Shown here: piece after piece, positions 35,471-43,641 of the stretch
Layout of the letters: each line of letters opens with the position of its first letter
Numbering within the stretch: position 1 is the first letter of the stretch
NCBI RefSeq assembly: GCF_024199925.1
Contig: NZ_JANADR010000001.1
Span: forward strand, 4,526,001 to 4,590,000
From: Bradyrhizobium sp. CCGUVB1N3
GTDB taxonomy: Bacteria; Pseudomonadota; Alphaproteobacteria; Rhizobiales; Xanthobacteraceae
DNA length: 64,000 nucleotides
Direction: 5' to 3'
The notes under the pieces: generated by a model
Database searches by the model: none
Told to the model about the DNA's origin: nothing
What the model saw: the letters and a program-made list of their open reading frames with translations, nothing else
Made by a program: the position numbers and the translations under genes

Positions 35471-37246
35471 TCACCCCGGCGTAGGATGGCCATCGACCCT
35501 AAGCTGGAAGAGGAAATATGGAGGTATGCAGGCTCCCCGTCCCTGAGGCGTCCGCGCGCAGATGAAATCGTCGCGGCAGGGCTCGGCCTGGCTACAGGCC
35601 TTCAGCGCTGCGGGTCGGACATTGTCGCGCAGGCAACTGGCAAACGGCTTTCGCGCCGCAAGGCACCGATTGAAGCCTTGTAGAATTGCAATGGTGCCGC
35701 AGGTCTCTCCTGGCCGCAGATCGGAGCACCCGCCCGAGCACATGCCGGCGGGGAAGCCAACGCTCACGCTTTCGCAAACCGCAGAGGAGCCGCAACCCAT
35801 TTCTCTCTGGTCGATCAGCTTGTCCTTATGTGGATCGCGATTCCGAACCACGCGCGCCGGCTGGCAGACCGATCCCGCGATCGGCGCCTCGCGTTGGCAA
35901 ACGCCGGTCCGACGGACCGTGTCATCGAGCGTAACCGCCTCGCAGCGAAAACCGGGACCGCAGGTCCATGACGCAAATGACGGATCGCCGAGCCCGCAAT
36001 GGGATCCGAAACCGCCCTCGCCCTGATCAGCGTGAACCGATAGCGGGCGCGCGACGGGCGGGCGGGCACCAATTGCGAGCGCGCCCACATAGGCCACCCT
36101 CCGCGGCTGGTCGAGCAGGAAATGTGGGGATGCCCCGACAGCGATGGCATTGACGGCGTCGGTCTCGGCGCGATCGCTGCCGACGAAGTGGAACCCTGCT
36201 ACCGTCCGTCCGGCATGGCAGCCACTGCACGACATATCATTCAACCTCGCCAATAGGCCGTGGGGCGAGCGGACCATGCGCGCATTCCCATAGGGCAGTT
36301 CGGTGAGCTCGTCTTCGGAGAAGATCTGGGTGAAAGGCATATTGGCGAGCCGATGTGTACCGTCGAGTGCGACTGACATCGTCTTACGAGCGAGGAACTT
36401 CTCAGGAAGCTTTGCGATGCCGTCGTCGATCGCCTGGAAATGGTCCGGCTGCCTGATCCATTCGAGCAGCTGTTCCTTGAGCGACGGGCTCGCCAATAGT
36501 CTCTGCACGTCGGGCGTATTCTCAAGCCCGGCCAGCACGAAGCGATCGTCCTCGCGCCGAAACACGCGCAAGAAATATTCGGCATAGCCCCCCATGTCGG
36601 GCCTGATCGTCGAGGGCCACCGCACGGCTTGCAGATTGAACTCGACCGACTTCAGGTGCTGCGGGTTCAGGATTCCCTCGCCGAATGCCTTGAGATCGAC
36701 ATTGGTGCTCCATTGGCGCGCAAGCGCGCCACACCGAGCTGAATCGCCCGGCAGGAGGAACACCACATTCGAGGTCATCGGCAAGCGCGAATAGACGTCG
36801 CCGCTCGCCTCGACCATTTTATAAGCCAGGCGATAGATCAGGCGAATCTCGCCACAGCTCCCCGGCTCGAAGACATCTCGATCCATGCGATTGATGACAC
36901 CGACAAGTTCAAACCTCGCGTCAGGCGAACTGAGCCACGCCACATTAAATAACCGGTGCGGGGTCTTGATAGTCACGCCAAGCTGCGGATCAGTCGTCCT
37001 CAACTGCTCCAGATCCGCAGTGAGACTGTTGACGATCGAGCGATAGGCGAAGTTCCGATAGAGCGCCGCATTGTCGCCGCCCGCATTCGATCGGCCGAGC
37101 ACGACTTCGCCGAATGTGAAACCGGCCCGCTCAACCTCCTGTAGTCGCTGTGGCTCCTCGAGGTTAAGACCTGATGCCGCGGCGGCCGAGGACGCATACA
37201 GACAAAGCGGAAATAGAGCACGCGCAATGATTGCCATGACCGCCAT
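35471..37246 (-). CDS. Secreted CXXCH and Cys-rich protein, no recognised family
   Basis: A 591-residue exported protein; signal peptide MAVMAIIARALFPLCLYAS. The N-terminal two-thirds read RLFNVAWLSSPDARFELVG and MTSNVVFLLPGDSARCG without a family I know. MSCSGCHAGRTVAGFH near residue 365 is a c-type heme CXXCH motif. The last 170 residues carry 16 Cys in short Gly/Arg-rich segments (for example CGPGFRCE, CSGGCSD, CRDDFICARTPQGRGACIPP), like the Cys-rich modules of secreted deltaproteobacterial proteins. ATG 37246 follows GAGGGGAGACTTG. It lies in the insert between glcD and glcE. Confidence 0.78.
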   Translation of the reverse strand: MAVMAIIARALFPLCLYASSAAAASGLNLEEPQRLQEVERAGFTFGEVVLGRSNAGGDNAALYRNFAYRSIVNSLTADLEQLRTTDPQLGVTIKTPHRLFNVAWLSSPDARFELVGVINRMDRDVFEPGSCGEIRLIYRLAYKMVEASGDVYSRLPMTSNVVFLLPGDSARCGALARQWSTNVDLKAFGEGILNPQHLKSVEFNLQAVRWPSTIRPDMGGYAEYFLRVFRREDDRFVLAGLENTPDVQRLLASPSLKEQLLEWIRQPDHFQAIDDGIAKLPEKFLARKTMSVALDGTHRLANMPFTQIFSEDELTELPYGNARMVRSPHGLLARLNDMSCSGCHAGRTVAGFHFVGSDRAETDAVNAIAVGASPHFLLDQPRRVAYVGALAIGARPPVARPLSVHADQGEGGFGSHCGLGDPSFASWTCGPGFRCEAVTLDDTVRRTGVCQREAPIAGSVCQPARVVRNRDPHKDKLIDQREMGCGSSAVCESVSVGFPAGMCSGGCSDLRPGETCGTIAILQGFNRCLAARKPFASCLRDNVRPAALKACSQAEPCRDDFICARTPQGRGACIPPYFLFQLRVDGHPTPG

Positions 37247-37496
37247 CAAGTCTCCCCTCAATCTACCGATCGAGATGTCGAGATTGATTGGCGTGATCGG
37301 AGCCGTCAACTCGGAGCCTCAAGCTTCAACGTTTGGGTGGTTGTGTCTCGGATTGCTCGGCCTCCATCCCAAGGCGCTAATGACTTGGAACGACCAAATG
37401 AGCTTAACGCGTAGTCGAGCACCGAAGCGGAGGTCCCTTCGCGGGCCTGCCGCACACTCGATACAAAGGTTATTCGCCGCAGTATGCTGATGTATT

Positions 37497-38990
37497 CTAG
37501 AACCGCGGGATATCCGGAAACGCCAGCTTGCCGGCATGCACATGCATGCGGCCGAGCTCGGCGCAGCGGTGCAGGGTCGGGAAAACCTTTCCGGGGTTGA
37601 GCAGGCCCTGCGAATCGAAGGCGCATTTCAGGCGCTGCTGCTGGTTGAGGTCGATCTCGCTGAACATGTCGCCCATCAGATCGCGCTTCTCGATGCCGAC
37701 GCCGTGCTCGCCGGTGAGCACGCCGCCGAACTCGACGCAGGCGCGCAGGATGTCCGCGCCGAACGCTTCGGCGCGCTCGATCTCGCCGGGCTTGTTGGCA
37801 TCGTAGAGAATGAGGGGATGCAGATTGCCGTCGCCGGCGTGGAACACGTTGGCGCAGCCGAGCTGGTATTTCTTCGACAGCTCACGGATGCGCGCCAGCG
37901 CCTTCGGCAGTGCGCCGCGCGGAATCGTACCGTCCATGCAGAGATAGTCAGGCGAGATGCGGCCCACGGCAGGGAACGCAGCTTTCCGGCCCGCCCAGAA
38001 CAGATTGCGCTCGGCTTCCGAAGTCGAGATCTGGCAGGTGGTCGAGCCGCAGCCTTGCGCGATCGCCTCGACGCGCTTGATCAGCTCGTCGACCTCGACG
38101 CCGGGACCGTCGAGCTCGATGATCAGGAGCGCCTCCACATCGAGCGGATAGCCGGCATGAACGAAGGCTTCCGCGGCGTGGATCGCGGGCTTGTCCATCA
38201 TCTCCATGCCGCCGGGAATGATGCCGGCGCCGATGATCCGCGCAACGCATTCGCCGGCCGCCTCGACCTCCGCAAAGCCGACCATCAATGCGCGCGCCGT
38301 CTCGGGCTTTTGCAGGATGCGCACCGTGATCTCGGTGATGACGCCGAGCAGGCCTTCGGAGCCCGTGATCACGCCCATCAAATCGTAGCCCGGGTTCTCC
38401 GCCGCTTTGCCGCCGATGCGCAGGATCTCGCCGCTCATCAGCACGATCTCGCAGCCGAGCACGTTGTTGGTGGTCATGCCGTATTTCAGGCAGTGCACGC
38501 CGCCGGAATTTTCCGCGACATTGCCGCCGATCGAGCAGGCGATCTGCGACGACGGATCGGGTGCGTAGTAGAAGCCGGCATGCGCGACCGCCTGGCTGAT
38601 CGCGAGGTTGGTGACGCCGGGCTCGGTGACGACGACGCGGTTGTCGAAATCGATCTCGCGGATGCGCTTGAACTTGCCGAGGCCCAAGAGCACGCCGTCT
38701 TCCAGCGGCAGCGCGCCGCCCGAGAGCGAGGTGCCGGAGCCGCGCGGCACCACCTTGATGCCGTGTTCGGCACAATATTTCAGGACGAGCGAGACCTGCT
38801 CAGTCGTATCCGGCAGCACCACGACCATCGGCGGCTGCCGATAGGCGGTCAGCCCGTCGGACTCATAGACCCGCATCTCGGCGGCGCTGTCGATCACCCC
38901 TTCGCCGGGAACGATCGCGCGCAGGGCCGCGACGATTTCGCTGCGACGCGCCAACACGGCCTGGTCGGCTGCGGGCATCATGATGGCCAT
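37497..38990 (-). CDS. glcD: Glycolate oxidase FAD-linked subunit GlcD
   Basis: The 497-residue catalytic FAD subunit. The VAO flavin-binding region has VVPRGSGTSLSGGALPLEDGV near residue 80 (as VPRGSGTSLSGGA), IACSIGGNVAENSGG near residue 140, and the C-terminal GEHGVGIEKRD near residue 435. It ends LNPGKVFPTL. GAAGG lies ten bases before ATG 38990. It is divergent from a cytochrome c gene and its usual partners glcEF lie 4 kb away on the same strand; the three can still act together in trans. Confidence 0.96.
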   Translation of the reverse strand: MAIMMPAADQAVLARRSEIVAALRAIVPGEGVIDSAAEMRVYESDGLTAYRQPPMVVVLPDTTEQVSLVLKYCAEHGIKVVPRGSGTSLSGGALPLEDGVLLGLGKFKRIREIDFDNRVVVTEPGVTNLAISQAVAHAGFYYAPDPSSQIACSIGGNVAENSGGVHCLKYGMTTNNVLGCEIVLMSGEILRIGGKAAENPGYDLMGVITGSEGLLGVITEITVRILQKPETARALMVGFAEVEAAGECVARIIGAGIIPGGMEMMDKPAIHAAEAFVHAGYPLDVEALLIIELDGPGVEVDELIKRVEAIAQGCGSTTCQISTSEAERNLFWAGRKAAFPAVGRISPDYLCMDGTIPRGALPKALARIRELSKKYQLGCANVFHAGDGNLHPLILYDANKPGEIERAEAFGADILRACVEFGGVLTGEHGVGIEKRDLMGDMFSEIDLNQQQRLKCAFDSQGLLNPGKVFPTLHRCAELGRMHVHAGKLAFPDIPRF

Positions 38991-39122
38991 GTTACGAAAC
39001 CTTCGTCCGACGGAGGAAATTGTCCCAGCAAATCAATCATGTCTTGCTGTCCTTGGGTAGGGTCCTCCGAAGGTCGCATTGCTTTGTTGCAGCGCAAGTT
39101 CTCTCTGGGGCAAGTCTGCTAT

Positions 39123-39146
39123 CGCGAAACCTGTCAAGGTTTCGCG
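39123..39146 (+). promoter_or_regulatory. 10-bp-arm inverted repeat upstream of cytochrome c gene
   Basis: CGCGAAACCT, GTCA, AGGTTTCGCG. The arms are exact. It lies 75 bases before the cytochrome start and no T tract follows, so it is more likely an operator or leader hairpin than a terminator. Confidence 0.55.
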
Positions 39147-39220
39147 GCTTGTCCACCTATACCGGACCTGCCAAAACCGAGACACTCAATCTGACCCCGG
39201 GAAGAGACGAAGAGCATCCT

Positions 39221-39628
39221 ATGACAAAACTGACTTTCGGCGCGCTGGTTGCCCTCGCCATGACTGCCGCAGCATCCACCGCCATATCAAGTGCCATGGC
39301 GCAGGACGCCGCAGCCGGCAAGACGTCGTTCAACAAGTGCCTGGCCTGCCACGCGATCGGCGAAGGCGCGAAGAACAAGGTCGGACCGGAGCTCAACGGC
39401 CTCGACGGCCGCAAGTCCGGCACCGCGCCGGACTACAATTATTCGGACGCCAACAAGAATTCCGGCATCACCTGGAACGAGGCGCTGTTCAAGGAATACA
39501 TCAAGGATCCCAAGGCCAAGATCCCCGGCACCAAGATGGCGTTCGCCGGCATCAAGAACGAAAAGGAAGTCAACGATCTCTGGGCCTTCGTCTCCCAGTT
39601 CGACAAGGACGGGAAGATCAAGCAGTAA
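39221..39628 (+). CDS. Periplasmic class I cytochrome c (c550/c2 type)
   Basis: A 135-residue exported electron carrier. The signal peptide is MTKLTFGALVALAMTAAA, cleaved near SAMAQD. The heme site is NKCLACHAIG and the sixth ligand is in PGTKMAF near residue 105. Fold is the small c2/c550 type, as in B. japonicum CycA. ATG 39221 was chosen because it starts the signal peptide; upstream codons in the same frame are not coding-like. It may carry electrons between the bc1 complex and oxidases or periplasmic dehydrogenases. It is divergent from glcD, which need not be functional linkage. Confidence 0.92.
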   Translation: MTKLTFGALVALAMTAAASTAISSAMAQDAAAGKTSFNKCLACHAIGEGAKNKVGPELNGLDGRKSGTAPDYNYSDANKNSGITWNEALFKEYIKDPKAKIPGTKMAFAGIKNEKEVNDLWAFVSQFDKDGKIKQ

Positions 39629-39656
39629 CGGACCAAGCGTAGCGCAGCGAGATTTG

Positions 39657-39680
39657 GCGGCCGCTAATCGGCGGCCGCCT
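39657..39680. terminator. Hairpin between convergent cytochrome c and hydrolase genes
   Basis: GGCGGCCGC, TAATC, GCGGCCGCC. It spans the stop codon of the alpha/beta-hydrolase gene on the minus strand. No long T run, so a partly efficient bidirectional terminator. Confidence 0.6.
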
Positions 39681-40647
39681 TCTCGGTCATGATCGCGGCG
39701 ATCAGCGCCTCGATCTCGGACTTCACCAGGTCCGGCACCGTGTTCTGCACCATGTGGCCGAGATCGGGCAGCACGATCAGCTTCGCATTCGGCACTGTCG
39801 CGGCGAACGGGCGGGCGTGGATATTGGTGGATACCGTCTTGTCGGGCTCGCCGGCGATGACCACGGTCGGCGCAGAAATCTCGCCATAGCGCGGAGCTTG
39901 CGCGGCCACCGACGCCTTCAGCGTCACCAGATCATAGGCATTGGCGATGAACTCGCGCGGGCGCAGCAACAGCGGCGTCGCGGAGTCCTGCACGAAGCCG
40001 TCCGGCATCACCTGCGGCAGGAAGACGTTCCGCGCGCCGGGCGTTGCAAGCAGATAGCCGAGCGGCAGCGTGATGGTGTAGGCGAGCAGCGGACCGATCA
40101 CCGGCGTTGCGATGATCTCATTGTAGCGCCCGACGCCGCCGCGCCAGGGATGGGTGACCGGCGCCAGCATGACCAGACCTGCGACACGATCGGCATGATC
40201 GAGCGCAAGCCGCGCACCGAGCGCCCCGCTCCAGGAATGCACCACGAAGACGGCGCGATCGATGCCGAGCTTGGCCAAGGCCTCGTCGACCATCCGCGCT
40301 TGCACCTCGGCCGTCGAATCCTTGAGCCGCGCCCGCGTGCTCCAGCCATGGCCGGGGCGATCGATCAGGATCACGCGATGCTTTTCGGCAAGGAGATCGC
40401 CGAGCGGACGCCGCATCACCTCCAGATTCGAGCTTGCGCCGTGCAGCATGACGATCGGCAAGGGCGCATCGCGCGGACCGAGATCGACGACGTGCAGCGT
40501 TGCACCGGCGACCTCGATCATCTCGCCCTGCGGCGGGAAGGCGCGCTCGACGGCCCAAACGCCGGCCAGCGTGACGACGACAAGCGCAACGAGCGCCGTC
40601 ACGACGAAAAATACGATCATGGAGATGGTCCGGGCGATCCAGGGCAC
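39664..40647 (-). CDS. Membrane-anchored alpha/beta hydrolase
   Basis: A 327-residue hydrolase with an N-terminal helix (ISMIVFFVVTALVALVVVTL) that anchors it to the inner membrane, periplasmic domain outward. Triad candidates: the nucleophile Ser in VVHSWSGALG near residue 143 (a variant of GxSxG), Asp in AGEPDKTV near residue 270, and His in LPDLGHMVQ near residue 300. The oxyanion segment is MLHGASSNLE. GTG 40647 gives the full helix; ATG 40620 (nine codons shorter) is also possible. Substrate unknown. It converges on the cytochrome c gene. Confidence 0.83.
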   Translation of the reverse strand: MPWIARTISMIVFFVVTALVALVVVTLAGVWAVERAFPPQGEMIEVAGATLHVVDLGPRDAPLPIVMLHGASSNLEVMRRPLGDLLAEKHRVILIDRPGHGWSTRARLKDSTAEVQARMVDEALAKLGIDRAVFVVHSWSGALGARLALDHADRVAGLVMLAPVTHPWRGGVGRYNEIIATPVIGPLLAYTITLPLGYLLATPGARNVFLPQVMPDGFVQDSATPLLLRPREFIANAYDLVTLKASVAAQAPRYGEISAPTVVIAGEPDKTVSTNIHARPFAATVPNAKLIVLPDLGHMVQNTVPDLVKSEIEALIAAIMTEKAAAD

Positions 40648-40945
40648 ATGGCAGTTACGATCTCAACGTCCGGCAGTTTCTTTTCGGTGCGCGGGGCCCA
40701 GCGCCCCGCCAGTTCTGCCTGTGGATATCAATAGAATTCAACTTGGGAAAATATCAACAAAATCAATGGTCGCCGGAAAGCATGCGGCCAACCGCGCCAG
40801 TTCATGCGGCCGTCATCGCCGCGTCCATATAATCGCCACGGTCGGTTCCGCCTCTTAGGCGCGGGTGGGCGCCGATCCTCCACGCAATCCATAGGAACGC
40901 GGGAAAGACCGGCAGATTGTTCTGTTTTGGATTGGAGGGTTGTCG
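40648..40945. other. AT-rich intergenic region
   Basis: About 300 bases with a marked drop in GC around 40725-40770 (TATCAATAGAATTCAAC, GGAAAATATCAAC). It separates divergent genes and probably holds the promoters of the hydrolase and the following small gene. No supported frame in it. Confidence 0.45.
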
Positions 40946-41128
40946 ATGGGTTTGCGATCAAAAGATACTGCGATCGACGAGATCGTGGCGAGCTGCAGTG
41001 GTGATCTGCGCGGCGCGGTACGCGCGCTGCTCCTGATCAACGAGCATCTCGAAGCCGAGCTTGCAAAACTATATGCCGCTGCCGCGGACCGGAGCCTCGT
41101 CGAGCGCGGCGACCACATCCTGCACTAG
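40946..41128 (+). CDS. Small conserved-looking hypothetical protein
   Basis: A 60-residue helical, acidic-basic protein with DEIVASCSGDLRGAVRALLLINEHLEAELAKLY, most likely one long amphipathic helix. GGAGGGTTGTCG gives a good ribosome site before ATG 40946. I have seen similar short proteins in rhizobia but know no function. It is not in an operon: the next gene is on the other strand. Confidence 0.62.
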   Translation: MGLRSKDTAIDEIVASCSGDLRGAVRALLLINEHLEAELAKLYAAAADRSLVERGDHILH

Positions 41129-41134
41129 GCGAAC

Positions 41135-41395
41135 CTAGTCCGCGTTGTCGCCGTTCTTGTCTTCGTCGGGATCCGGTCTCGGACAGGCACGGATCGTCGA
41201 TCGTGCAAGCTTGGCGTCGGCCTTGGACCTGTAGGGACCGTCGCCGAACCAGATGTCGCCGATGATGACGGGATTGCTGGTCACGATCTGGCATTTGCCG
41301 GTGGCACGGTTGCCCACCACCCAGAACAGCCCATCGGCGAGACAGGCTGTTGCGGACGCCAGCAACAACGCCCCCGCAAGGATCACGCGTTTCAT
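41135..41395 (-). CDS. Small exported hypothetical protein
   Basis: 86 residues with a signal peptide MKRVILAGALLLASATA cleaved near CLADG. The mature part GLFWVVGNRATGKCQIVTSNPVIIG carries one Cys and DIWFGDGPYRSKADAKLARS leads to a second in IRACPRPDPDED, which could pair. It is recognisable as a family of short rhizobial periplasmic proteins, but function is unknown. GGGAG precedes ATG 41395. Confidence 0.7.
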   Translation of the reverse strand: MKRVILAGALLLASATACLADGLFWVVGNRATGKCQIVTSNPVIIGDIWFGDGPYRSKADAKLARSTIRACPRPDPDEDKNGDNAD

Positions 41396-41530
41396 TGCAC
41401 GGCTCCCATTTGTGGCAGTCATGCAGCTAACCCCGGAGGCGCGGGAAAAACATCCCCTCGCCGCGAGGCTGCTCGGCGCGTGGTTAATGGCCGCGCTCCG
41501 CAGTCGCTCAAAACAACATCGAGTTGGGGG

Positions 41531-42172
41531 TTAGATATCCCGTCCTTCGACCTTCTCGGTCAGAGACTTGACCTGATCGGGGATCTTGTCGAGGTGCGGG
41601 TTGATGGCGAGTGCCTTGCGGTAGGCATCGAGCGCACGCTTCTCGTCGCCGATCTCCTGCATGATCATGCCGAGACCTGCGAGTGCGCCGAAATGGCGCG
41701 GCTCCCGGATCAGCACCTCCCGAATGTCGGCGAGCGACCGGCCATAATCGTTCTGCATGTAGTACAGCGTGGCGCGCCGGTTCCAAGCCTCGACATAGTC
41801 GGGGCGGAGCTTGATGACGGCATCGAGAAGCTTGATCGCGACCTCGACCTTCTGCGCATCCACGGCCGCCTTGGCCCGTGTCATCAGCAGCGCCGCCGTA
41901 TCGCTGGGAGTCTGGAGCCAGATCGCCCAGATCCGCGCCTCGACATGCTTGGCGCTGGCGTCATCCGGAGCGGCCTTCAGCGCGCCGAACAGGAAATCGA
42001 GATTCTTGGTGCGATCGACCTTGGGCAGTTTGGCCGGCGCCTCGGGAAGCTTCTTCTGCTTCACAGGCGGACCCGGGGGATCATCCTGCGCGAAAGCGGG
42101 TGCGACGACCGTCAGCGCAGCCAGCAGGGCGGCCAGACGGAGAGGATGCGCGGACAAGAATCTCACTGCCAT
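41531..42172 (-). CDS. Tetratricopeptide repeat protein
   Basis: A 213-residue protein with a signal peptide (MAVRFLSAHPLRLAALLAAL, cut near AFAQ). Mature residues show TPR-like helices: VAIKLLDAVIKLRPDYVEAWNRRATLYY and RSLADIREVLIREPRHFGALAGLGMIMQEIGDEKRALDAYRKALAINPHLD (shortened to motifs: two canonical repeats near residues 120-200). TPRs mediate protein contacts in the periplasm. The partner is unknown. ATG 42172 was chosen because it starts the signal peptide; the ribosome site is weak. Confidence 0.85.
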   Translation of the reverse strand: MAVRFLSAHPLRLAALLAALTVVAPAFAQDDPPGPPVKQKKLPEAPAKLPKVDRTKNLDFLFGALKAAPDDASAKHVEARIWAIWLQTPSDTAALLMTRAKAAVDAQKVEVAIKLLDAVIKLRPDYVEAWNRRATLYYMQNDYGRSLADIREVLIREPRHFGALAGLGMIMQEIGDEKRALDAYRKALAINPHLDKIPDQVKSLTEKVEGRDI

Positions 42173-42194
42173 GGTGAAAGTGTAAACGCGCAAA

Positions 42195-42219
42195 GCCGCC
42201 CTTGCATAGCAAGGACGGC
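42195..42219 (-). terminator. Possible terminator of rpmJ
   Basis: GCCGCCCTTGC, ATA, GCAAGGACGGC. On the minus strand it is followed by TTTGCG, so the T tract is short. It separates rpmJ from the TPR gene. Confidence 0.5.
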
Positions 42220-42276
42220 GTCAAAGTCGTGTGAGACCGTGGTCTTGCGGGGGCGCGCAGGCCCTCGGCAGGGAAC

Positions 42277-42402
42277 TCAGCCCTGACGAGCCTTGAAGCG
42301 GCGCTGCACCTTGTTGATCACATAAACCCGGCCCTTGCGGCGGACCAGGCGGTTGGCACGGTGGCGACCGCGCAGCGATTTCAGCGAGTTACGGACCTTC
42401 AT
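42277..42402 (-). CDS. rpmJ: 50S ribosomal protein L36 (zinc-free type)
   Basis: A 41-residue protein beginning [21 protein letters not shown], ending QRRFKARQG. The L36 fold is recognisable by this N-terminus and the [10 protein letters not shown] segment. It lacks all Cys/His zinc ligands of the usual L36, so it is the C-minus paralogue. ATG 42402 follows CAGGAT. It stands alone, away from other ribosomal genes. Confidence 0.96.
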   Translation of the reverse strand: MKVRNSLKSLRGRHRANRLVRRKGRVYVINKVQRRFKARQG

Positions 42403-42688
42403 GGCAGAATCCTGAACGTTCGAAAGGCCGTGTTCGGCACTACCGTTTCGGCACGCGCGAATGTGGCAAAATGAGATCTTTCCCGCTGGCGGACCGACCG
42501 CCCGGGACGGGGCGGTTCTTAAGGCATGGCGGGAGGTGATGTCAATGTTAACTGCCCGGTTCCGAACCGGCAAATTCGTGAAAACAACCCCATGCACAGT
42601 AGAAACGGCCGGATCGGTCCAATCTGTCCATTCGCGGCCAAGCACAGGAAAGACTTTTGCAGGCTGCGGTTTTGCCTCACGCAACGCC

Positions 42689-42725
42689 TTGCCAAATTCG
42701 TTATATCATATAATCAATTTGGCAA
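42689..42725 (+). promoter_or_regulatory. 37-bp near-perfect palindrome at the amidohydrolase promoter
   Basis: Left arm TTGCCAAATT-CG-TTATAT (42689-42706), centre C, right arm ATATAA-TC-AATTTGGCAA (42708-42725). Sixteen of 18 positions in each arm pair. It ends 18 bases before the amidohydrolase ATG and just before its ribosome site (GGGAGG). The nested TTATATCATATAA core is typical of MarR-type operators. No regulator gene lies next to it. Confidence 0.8.
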
Positions 42726-42743
42726 CCCGTCGGGAGGAAACCA

Positions 42744-43628
42744 ATGCCGAAGCTGAAGCTGCCGAACATCGACGATGTCGTCGCAATCGACATCCACACC
42801 CATGCCGAGGAGCCCTGCGGCTGCCACCCCGACGACGGTTACGACGATTTCCAGGCGCAGATGGCGGAATACTTCAAGTCGCCGAACAAGCATCCGCCGA
42901 CCGTGCCGGAGACGGCGGCCTACTACCGCTCCAAGAACATTGCCGCCGTGATCTTCCCGGTCGATGCCGAGCGCGAGACCGGCTTCCGCCGCTACAACAA
43001 TTACGAGATGATCGAGGCCGCCTCCGATCATCTCGACGTCCTCATCCCCTTCGTCTCGATCGATCCGCACAAGGGCAAGCTCGGCGCGCGCGAGGCGCGC
43101 AAGCTGATCGAGGAATACGGCGTTCGCGGCTTCAAATTCCACCCGACCATGCAGGGCTTCTATGCCAACGACCGCATGGCCTACCCGCTCTACGAAGAGA
43201 TCAACAATGGCGGCGCGATCGCGCTGTTCCACACCGGCCAGACCGGCGTCGGCTCGGGCATGCCCGGCGGCATGGGGATGCGGCTGAAATACTCCAACCC
43301 GATGTACATGGATGACGTCGCGGCTGACTTCCCAGACCTCAAGATCATCCTCGCCCACCCCTCCTTCCCCTGGCAGGAGGAGGCGCTGTCGGTCGCGACC
43401 CACAAGCCGAACGTCTATATCGACCTGTCCGGCTGGTCGCCGAAATATTTCCCGCCGATCCTGGTGCGCTATATCAACTCGATCCTGCAGGATAAGATGC
43501 TGTTCGGCTCGGACTGGCCGGTGATCACACCGGACCGATGGCTCGCCGATTTCGCCAAGATCGACATCCGCGACGAGATCCGGCCGAAGGTGCTCAAGGC
43601 CAACGCACGCAAGCTGCTGGGAATCTAA
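42744..43628 (+). CDS. Amidohydrolase-2 family protein
   Basis: A 294-residue TIM-barrel metallohydrolase. IDIHTHAEEP near residue 15 holds the first HxH metal site; PTMQGFYAND follows, and IILAHPSFPWQEEAL near residue 205 the third His, and GSDWPVITPDRW near residue 255 the Asp. In rhodopseudomonads a close family member is annotated as a 4-hydroxyphenyl-beta-ketoacyl-CoA hydrolase of p-coumarate catabolism; other members are decarboxylases, so the reaction is only inferred. GGAGGAAACC precedes ATG 42744. HAD and YbaK genes follow in the same direction. Confidence 0.87.
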   Translation: MPKLKLPNIDDVVAIDIHTHAEEPCGCHPDDGYDDFQAQMAEYFKSPNKHPPTVPETAAYYRSKNIAAVIFPVDAERETGFRRYNNYEMIEAASDHLDVLIPFVSIDPHKGKLGAREARKLIEEYGVRGFKFHPTMQGFYANDRMAYPLYEEINNGGAIALFHTGQTGVGSGMPGGMGMRLKYSNPMYMDDVAADFPDLKIILAHPSFPWQEEALSVATHKPNVYIDLSGWSPKYFPPILVRYINSILQDKMLFGSDWPVITPDRWLADFAKIDIRDEIRPKVLKANARKLLGI

Positions 43629-43641
43629 CGAAGAGGTCAGC

